Below, piece by piece: positions 59,568 through 64,000 of a stretch of DNA of 64,000 bases. The translations under genes were made by a program, and so were the position numbers. This DNA is from an uncultured Oceanospirillaceae bacterium (GTDB lineage Bacteria; Pseudomonadota; Gammaproteobacteria; Pseudomonadales; Balneatricaceae), in NCBI GenBank assembly GCA_937138495.1, contig CAKZPE010000019.1:23343-87342 (forward strand), given 5' to 3'. A model generated the notes under the pieces. That model ran no database searches. It was not told the origin of the DNA and saw nothing but the letters and a program-made list of their open reading frames with translations. Position 1 is the stretch's first letter. Each line of letters starts with the position of its first letter.

Positions 59568-59939
59568 ATGCTTTCAAATGCATCTACGTCCAGTTTTGAT
59601 TTCACGGTTGTTGACTTGGCATTAGCTATTTCCCGTACTATTGGTCGAGTCCACAATACAGAGCATTGTGTGGAGCTTCTTTTTTGCTGTCACGGCATAA
59701 AAGAGGTTTCTTATCCTAATAGCCGCGCAAAATTCACTGATAGTCAGCGTATTCTCGAAGTATCTGAGGCCGTGTTTCCGAAACTGAGGAAGTGCATCGA
59801 GGACGCGCTGTCCAAGAATCCTTTCCCTGTACTGGTTCTGATCGTCCGTATCAATGACAACGTGAGTGTTCATTGGGAGTTTAGAGCTAAGAAGAGCCGA
59901 AAAAGTCCAATATTTATGCATGGTCATATTGTTGTTTAA
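59568..59939 (+). CDS. Small protein of unknown function, first gene of LeuRS operon
   Basis: I do not recognise this 123-residue protein. The start at 59568 (MLSNASTSSFDFTVVDLALA) follows AGGGGAG; the longer ORF begins in the AT-rich leader. It has an N-terminal helix (VVDLALAISRTIGRVHNTEHCVELLFCCHGI), a middle charged region and two C-terminal beta-like strands (FPVLVLIVRIN, NVSVHWEFRA). Predicted cytosolic. It lies 100 bases before the next gene of the LeuRS operon and shares its composition. Confidence 0.62.
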   Translation: MLSNASTSSFDFTVVDLALAISRTIGRVHNTEHCVELLFCCHGIKEVSYPNSRAKFTDSQRILEVSEAVFPKLRKCIEDALSKNPFPVLVLIVRINDNVSVHWEFRAKKSRKSPIFMHGHIVV

Positions 59940-60039
59940 AGCTTGACCTACTAACCGATTACCCGGTAACGCCTGCCTTCAGGGACGCCCGATTAAACCG
60001 TCACGAATGTGACTTAATATTGGGACCTGGAGGTGACTT

Positions 60040-60786
60040 ATGTCACAAGATGAACTCAGCCCTGCGCTTATGCGACTGCAATCTCGAATGCGTGCATCTT
60101 TAAGAACTTTGCTCCGCCGACACAACGGTATAGTAAAACTACATCAGTTAGAGGTTGCTTTCGGTGCTTTACCGCCGGCCCTCATTCAGAAGAAAATTCA
60201 AAGGCTAACTACGCAGTTGAATCCTGTTCATTACGAGTGGAAAGCTGAGCTGCAGACTTGGGATGCAGTTGTTAAGAAACTGGGGCCTGATGCTAAGGGC
60301 GTCAATTACGATCTACTGCGTAATCTGTTCCATAATACTCGCGCCGCTGAGGAGCGGAGCCAATATTCTTATTTGGCAACATCCAATAGTAATAAATTGG
60401 TATCGGTGTACGACTTCAACCGTCCTCCCGTCTTTGGTTTTGATGTTCTTGTACGCCCACCAAATGAATTCACTGATACAAGTTCCAACCACGCCCCCAC
60501 GCATAACCTTAAAGTCAGTGATGAGGGAGTGGTGTTTGTAATTCATGGTGACTTTATAGGTGATCGTCTAGATCCCGTTGGGGAGTATATGACGCGGATT
60601 GTCTATGGAGGCTATTTTGCGGCTGAACCGTGGTGCGAGATGTTAGCCACCGCAGCCTTTATGGTGGAAACCAACGCGAAAAAGTATCTGTTGGACGGTG
60701 ATGCGCAAGGGGTGTGTACAGTTGCGGTGACTAGCTTTAATCAGGCAGTTGGTGAGATTTTCAACAAAAAGTTGGCACGTGCCTAA
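60040..60786 (+). CDS. Unknown protein, middle gene of LeuRS operon
   Basis: This 248-residue cytosolic protein has a clear GGAGG ribosome site. Residues ~10-100 are helical and basic, with a likely winged-helix fold (LLRRHNGIVKLHQLEVAFGALPPALIQKKIQRL). The C-terminal ~100 residues are mixed alpha/beta (FDVLVRPPNEF, VVFVIHGDFIGDRLDPVGEYMTRIVYGGYF). I recognise no family. It stands 36 bases before the LeuRS-like start, so the two are cotranscribed and probably work together. The wHTH-like half resembles in style the N-terminal extension of the LeuRS. Confidence 0.65.
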   Translation: MSQDELSPALMRLQSRMRASLRTLLRRHNGIVKLHQLEVAFGALPPALIQKKIQRLTTQLNPVHYEWKAELQTWDAVVKKLGPDAKGVNYDLLRNLFHNTRAAEERSQYSYLATSNSNKLVSVYDFNRPPVFGFDVLVRPPNEFTDTSSNHAPTHNLKVSDEGVVFVIHGDFIGDRLDPVGEYMTRIVYGGYFAAEPWCEMLATAAFMVETNAKKYLLDGDAQGVCTVAVTSFNQAVGEIFNKKLARA

Positions 60787-60822
60787 GTAGCTGATGAGGC
60801 CTAGGGGCCGGAGGATATGATA

Positions 60823-63711
60823 ATGGCTTTAAAAACTACTCTTTTTCCGCAGCAAGATCTAACTCAATACTGTCAGGATGTTATTCTAGATCATATCGTG
60901 TGTGAGTTGCCTAACCGTTTCTATGGTGCTCCAGGCGTCTTGGATATTTTTGTTAAGGGACGCCTGACGGGTGACTGGGATAATAATAGTAACCCTCGGC
61001 TGGAACAGGCGAAGAAAGAAGGTGTTACTCGTTATCAATTACTAGAGCACTTTCATTTGGCGATAGAAGGATTACTTCGTTGTGGGATGGTCAATTCTAT
61101 CCGCGATATGGGGGGGGCTTTTATCGAGATTAGCGAAAAGGGGTTGCGAGAGGCACAACGCCGCGCTAGTGAGTCGCGTGGAGATGAGTACAACCCGAAA
61201 GTATTTGAAGAGTTTTGGCAGATGACGTGGTGTCTCTATCAGCGTCACAAAGCACATAATCCGGGTGATGCGAATTTTGATGTATCAAAACCCTCCTACT
61301 ATGTGCTGAGTATGTTTCCGTATCCATCAGGAGCAGGTCTGCACGCGGGGCACGTGCTCTGCTACACAGCTACTGATGTTGTTGCTCGAAAAAAGCGGCA
61401 TGAAGGTTTTAATGTTCTCAACCCAACTGGATGGGATGCAATGGGCCTTCCAGCTGAACAGCATGCCATTAAAACGGGGGTTCATCCAGAAGTGTCCACC
61501 AGGCAGAACTGCAGTAATTTTAAAGGTCAGATGGAGCGTATCGGACTGTCTTTCGATTGGACTCGCGAATTAAGTACAGCCGATCCTGAGTACGTCCGTT
61601 GGACGCAGTGGATTTTTGCGCGATTGTATGAAGCGGGGTTGGCTTATCAGTCTGAAGAGCCAGTGTGGTGGTGTCCTGAATTGGGGACAGTTTTAGCTGA
61701 TGAGGAGGTCACTTCTGATGGCCTCAGTGATGTTGGAGGTCATCCCTGTGAAAAACGAAATTTACGACAGTGGATGCTCAAAATTACTGAATACGCTCAA
61801 CGTTTGCTTGATGATCTGGAGGATTTGGATTGGCCAGAGCACATCAAAAAGATGCAAAGGGATCGAATTGGTCGCTCAGAAGGAGCTGATATCTTGTTTG
61901 ACCACCCTGATCTGGAGAGGTTGGGTGTATGGGTGTTCACAACTCGTGCTGAAACCTTATTTGGTGCTACCTATGTGGTTTTAGCTCCAGAGCACGATTT
62001 GGTTGATGCGCTGACCACGAAGAATTGTCATCACGATGTCATGATCTATCGGGAAGCGGCATTGAGGAAAAGTGACACCGATAGAAAAAAGGGTGCGAAA
62101 ACGAAGACCGGGGTGTTTACGGGTTCTTATCTGAAAAATCCTTTATCTGGTGATTTGGTGCCAGTTTGGGTCGGCGATTACGTACTGGGTGGCCATGGTA
62201 CCGGTGCGATCATGTCTGTCCCTGCTCATGACGAAAGAGACTTTGAGTTTGCTACCGAAAAGGGATTGCCGGCTATTACTGTCATTGATGGTCCGGATGA
62301 TGGAGCTGTTATGGGTTGCTATACCGGAGAGGGCGTAATGGTTAATTCTGGTCCATTGGACGGAATGTATTCAGTAGATGCTCGCCGTAAGGTTGTAGAG
62401 CTACTGGAGTTGAGCGGCACTGGTAACGGAATTGTTCGCTACAATCTTCGTGATTGGCTGTTTTCTCGTCAACGTCTGTGGGGGGAGCCTATACCAATAA
62501 TTCATAATGATGAGGGTGGTACTGTCTTGGTGCCGGATGAGGACTTACCTGTCCGCTTACCAGAGATTAATGACTTTAGTCGTGATGGTAGTTTTGAGCC
62601 GCCATTAAGTAAAGTGGCTGACTGGGCTTTTAGTTGCCTGGGCATCCGTGAGGGGAATGTCATGCCCCAGTGGGCGGGTAGTAGTTGGTACTACTTGCGT
62701 TTTATCGACCCTTTTAATAGTGAAGCTCCATGGTCAGCAGAGGCGGAGAAATATTGGATGTCAGTAGATCTCTATATTGGTGGCGCCGAACATGCGGAAA
62801 GTCACCTGCTCTACTCCCGCTTCTGGCATAAAGTTCTGTATGATTTGGGTTTGGTGAGAGATAAAGAACCGTTTCAGCGCCTGTTTAACCAGGGAATGAT
62901 CAAAGCAACAGCCTATAAAGCTGCCGATGGCGCTTATGTTAGAAATGAAGATGTTTCATTGTTAGATAACGATCTTTTTTGTCACCGTGTTACTGGTGCG
63001 CTGCTTGAAAAGACGAAAGCGAAAATGAGTAAGTCGCTCGGTAATATCGTTAGCCCTGATGATATTATTGATGAATATGGTGCAGACGTTTTGCGCTTGG
63101 CGGTTATGTTCGCTGGGCCAATTGAAGCTGAAATGGTATGGGATAACAAAGCTTTGGTTGGTGTGCAGCGCTTATGCAGACGGATCTACAAAACAATAAT
63201 CAAAGCCATCAGTGATGATCGAGAAGGGGTAATCGATGCCCAGGCTGAGGAGGAGATAGAAAGCAAACTGAATAAATGCATCAAGACGGTGTCTAGTGAT
63301 ATCGAAGAAATGAAAATGAATACCGCGATAGCCGCGCTGATGATCTTTGTGAGTCAGGCTGGTAATAAAGGTATGACAATTGATCAGGCCAAGCGTTTCA
63401 CTGTAATGGTGTCACCGTTTGCCCCTCACTTGGCTGAAGAGTTGTGGATGCGTCTAGGCGAAGAGTCGGGAATCACTTATGCGCAGTGGCCCGCTTACGA
63501 CGAAGCCTTGATCGACGAGAAAGAAAAGGAAATCGTAGTTCAGGTGAACGGTAAAGTGAGAGATAAGTTGCTTCTTGCCTCTGATCAGAGCATCGATAGT
63601 GCTAAAGATAGCGCACTCGAATTGAACAAGGTTAAAAAAGCGATAGGGAATACAGTTGTGAAGCAGGTCTACGTTGTCGAAGGCAAGCTTATCAACTTTG
63701 TGACCCATTGA
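60823..63711 (+). CDS. Leucyl-tRNA synthetase homologue with N-terminal winged-helix-like extension
   Basis: This 962-residue class Ia synthetase has the full LeuRS layout after an extra ~120 residues. The extension (TRYQLLEHFHLAIEGLLRCGM ... FIEISEKGL) looks like a winged helix. LeuRS proper starts YNPKVFEEFWQ; the HIGH site is PYPSGAGLHAGHV, the CP1 editing domain runs from FTTRAETLFGATY to PAHDERDFEFA, and KMSKS is KAKMSKSLGN. The usually conserved NWIGRSEG reads DRIGRSEG. The start at 60823 is eight bases after GGAGG; the preceding ATG is too close. It looks catalytically competent, but it is unlikely to be the housekeeping leuS (context, extension). Function inside this island is unknown. 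Confidence 0.9.
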   Translation: MALKTTLFPQQDLTQYCQDVILDHIVCELPNRFYGAPGVLDIFVKGRLTGDWDNNSNPRLEQAKKEGVTRYQLLEHFHLAIEGLLRCGMVNSIRDMGGAFIEISEKGLREAQRRASESRGDEYNPKVFEEFWQMTWCLYQRHKAHNPGDANFDVSKPSYYVLSMFPYPSGAGLHAGHVLCYTATDVVARKKRHEGFNVLNPTGWDAMGLPAEQHAIKTGVHPEVSTRQNCSNFKGQMERIGLSFDWTRELSTADPEYVRWTQWIFARLYEAGLAYQSEEPVWWCPELGTVLADEEVTSDGLSDVGGHPCEKRNLRQWMLKITEYAQRLLDDLEDLDWPEHIKKMQRDRIGRSEGADILFDHPDLERLGVWVFTTRAETLFGATYVVLAPEHDLVDALTTKNCHHDVMIYREAALRKSDTDRKKGAKTKTGVFTGSYLKNPLSGDLVPVWVGDYVLGGHGTGAIMSVPAHDERDFEFATEKGLPAITVIDGPDDGAVMGCYTGEGVMVNSGPLDGMYSVDARRKVVELLELSGTGNGIVRYNLRDWLFSRQRLWGEPIPIIHNDEGGTVLVPDEDLPVRLPEINDFSRDGSFEPPLSKVADWAFSCLGIREGNVMPQWAGSSWYYLRFIDPFNSEAPWSAEAEKYWMSVDLYIGGAEHAESHLLYSRFWHKVLYDLGLVRDKEPFQRLFNQGMIKATAYKAADGAYVRNEDVSLLDNDLFCHRVTGALLEKTKAKMSKSLGNIVSPDDIIDEYGADVLRLAVMFAGPIEAEMVWDNKALVGVQRLCRRIYKTIIKAISDDREGVIDAQAEEEIESKLNKCIKTVSSDIEEMKMNTAIAALMIFVSQAGNKGMTIDQAKRFTVMVSPFAPHLAEELWMRLGEESGITYAQWPAYDEALIDEKEKEIVVQVNGKVRDKLLLASDQSIDSAKDSALELNKVKKAIGNTVVKQVYVVEGKLINFVTH

Positions 63712-63745
63712 AAGGGTGGCGCGACCTGCTTTGTCATGAGTAAAG

Positions 63746-63923
63746 TGTATTAGTTCAGACCCAATCTGATACATCCTCTTGAAAAAGAGAGGGTTACCGA
63801 TTTTGATCGATGGTGACGAAACCTAAAATCAAAATCATAAAAGAGGTAACCTTCATGCTTCATACTAACGACAAGATCGTTAAACACAAAGTTGGTTTGC
63901 TTAACTTAGCTGACGAACTGGGA
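63746..63923 (+). mobile_element. IS481-type element, 5' end, interrupted
   Basis: Just after the LeuRS gene a non-coding stretch (TGTATTAGTTCAGACCC..., with CCCAATCTGATACAT) resembles the terminal region of IS481-type elements. It is followed by the start of a transposase gene at 63855. The left end is placed by resemblance and is approximate. The element is broken by another IS at 63924. Confidence 0.55.
63855..63923 (+). pseudogene. IS481-family transposase, N-terminal fragment
   Basis: The first 23 codons read MLHTNDKIVKHKVGLLNLAD, the typical start of IS481-type transposases. Reading breaks exactly where the IS3-type terminus begins, so the gene is disrupted. GAGG lies about ten bases upstream of the ATG. 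Any remainder would lie to the right, beyond the window. Confidence 0.75.
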
Positions 63924-64000
63924 TGTAGTGGTCAACTAATTCCGGACAGTAAGTTAAGCTTTTCTTCTGCTCGCGTTGGAGTTAACCCGTTGTTGTATTG
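63924..64000 (-). mobile_element. IS3-family insertion sequence, right end
   Basis: A sharp junction at 63924 introduces TGTAGTGGTCAACTAATTCC, a likely terminal inverted repeat. On the minus strand it contains the last codons of an IS3-type transposase. The other end is outside the window. Confidence 0.7.
63932..64000 (-). CDS. IS3-family transposase (OrfB), C-terminal end, partial
   Basis: The window edge gives 22 codons and a TGA stop on the minus strand: QYNNGLTPTRAEEKLNLLSG, matching the C-terminal tail of IS3-type OrfB integrases (YNNxxTPxxAEEKL). The DDE catalytic part is beyond the window. The stop lies inside the terminal repeat, as is common in IS3 elements. Confidence 0.7.
   Translation of the reverse strand, partial: QYNNGLTPTRAEEKLNLLSGIS

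Noticed and set aside
59622-59927. 101-codon minus-strand ORF opposite the small LeuRS-operon gene
   Set aside because: The plus-strand gene has a good ribosome site and operon context; the antisense reading has neither.
55677-63711. Agrocin-like biosynthesis cluster
   Set aside because: Only the second LeuRS fits; no clear nucleoside-antibiotic assembly or export genes are seen, so this stays a hypothesis only.

Overview
The window looks like a chromosomal segment of a marine gammaproteobacterium of the Oceanospirillales type. This is inference from gene content: an orphan TRAP-type binding protein, a YhdH/AcuI-type reductase, a glycine-betaine-type binding protein, a giant LapA-like adhesin, orphan norEF-like genes, and many LysR/SDR/MDR loci. 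The first ~46 kb has even, moderately GC-rich codon use. From ~47 kb base composition becomes less GC-rich, and from ~54.2 kb it is clearly AT-rich and mosaic.

Layout. 0.4-22.3 kb is a surface and signalling block. It holds a K+ channel, a 2,087-residue secreted adhesin with a LapG-type retention module, 15 near-identical ~93-residue repeats and an RTX tail, an SDR, a PotD-like binding protein, an RND pump with its adaptor, a DUF418 membrane protein, a two-component system, and a LysM-FecR / CHASE2-GGDEF-EAL pair that may link envelope sensing to c-di-GMP. 22.5-46.6 kb is metabolic and transport: TRAP binding protein, ankyrin protein, FCD-GntR regulator with a visible operator in front of an acuI-like gene, threonine aldolase family enzyme, MATE pump, LysR/SDR/MDR cluster, OpuAC-type binding protein, an iron-type operon (DUF2271, PepSY-flavodoxin reductase, ankyrin), norE/norF-like genes, an old yellow enzyme, EamA exporter with divergent LysR, a nitroreductase/pirin/DoxX cluster with divergent LysR, and an FKBP isomerase.

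47.0-54.1 kb is a polyamine and membrane-stress locus: speD, a Ser-rich lipoprotein, a DUF350 protein, a membrane-fused spermidine-synthase-like protein, then DUF2170, PspA/IM30, a YjfK-like protein, a ribbon-helix-helix-like small protein and a rhomboid protease. The second half is preceded by two identical palindromes laid over a sigma70-type promoter.

54.2 kb to the end is a genomic island. A 52-bp direct repeat equal to the 3' half of tRNA-Leu(CAA) occurs at 54185 and 55391, and neither copy has the 5' half, so both read as att-site copies of tRNA-integrating elements. To their right lies the most unusual content. A minus-strand operon encodes an HTH protein with a degenerate Nudix domain, a tandem guanylate-kinase-like protein and an IPP-isomerase-type Nudix hydrolase. 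It is divergent from a plus-strand operon of two unknown proteins and a full-length leucyl-tRNA synthetase homologue carrying an extra winged-helix-like N-terminal domain. I recognise no described system with this set; defence, toxin self-immunity, or nucleotide-analogue metabolism are the main possibilities. The window ends in nested insertion sequences: the start of an IS481-type transposase interrupted by the end of an IS3-type element.
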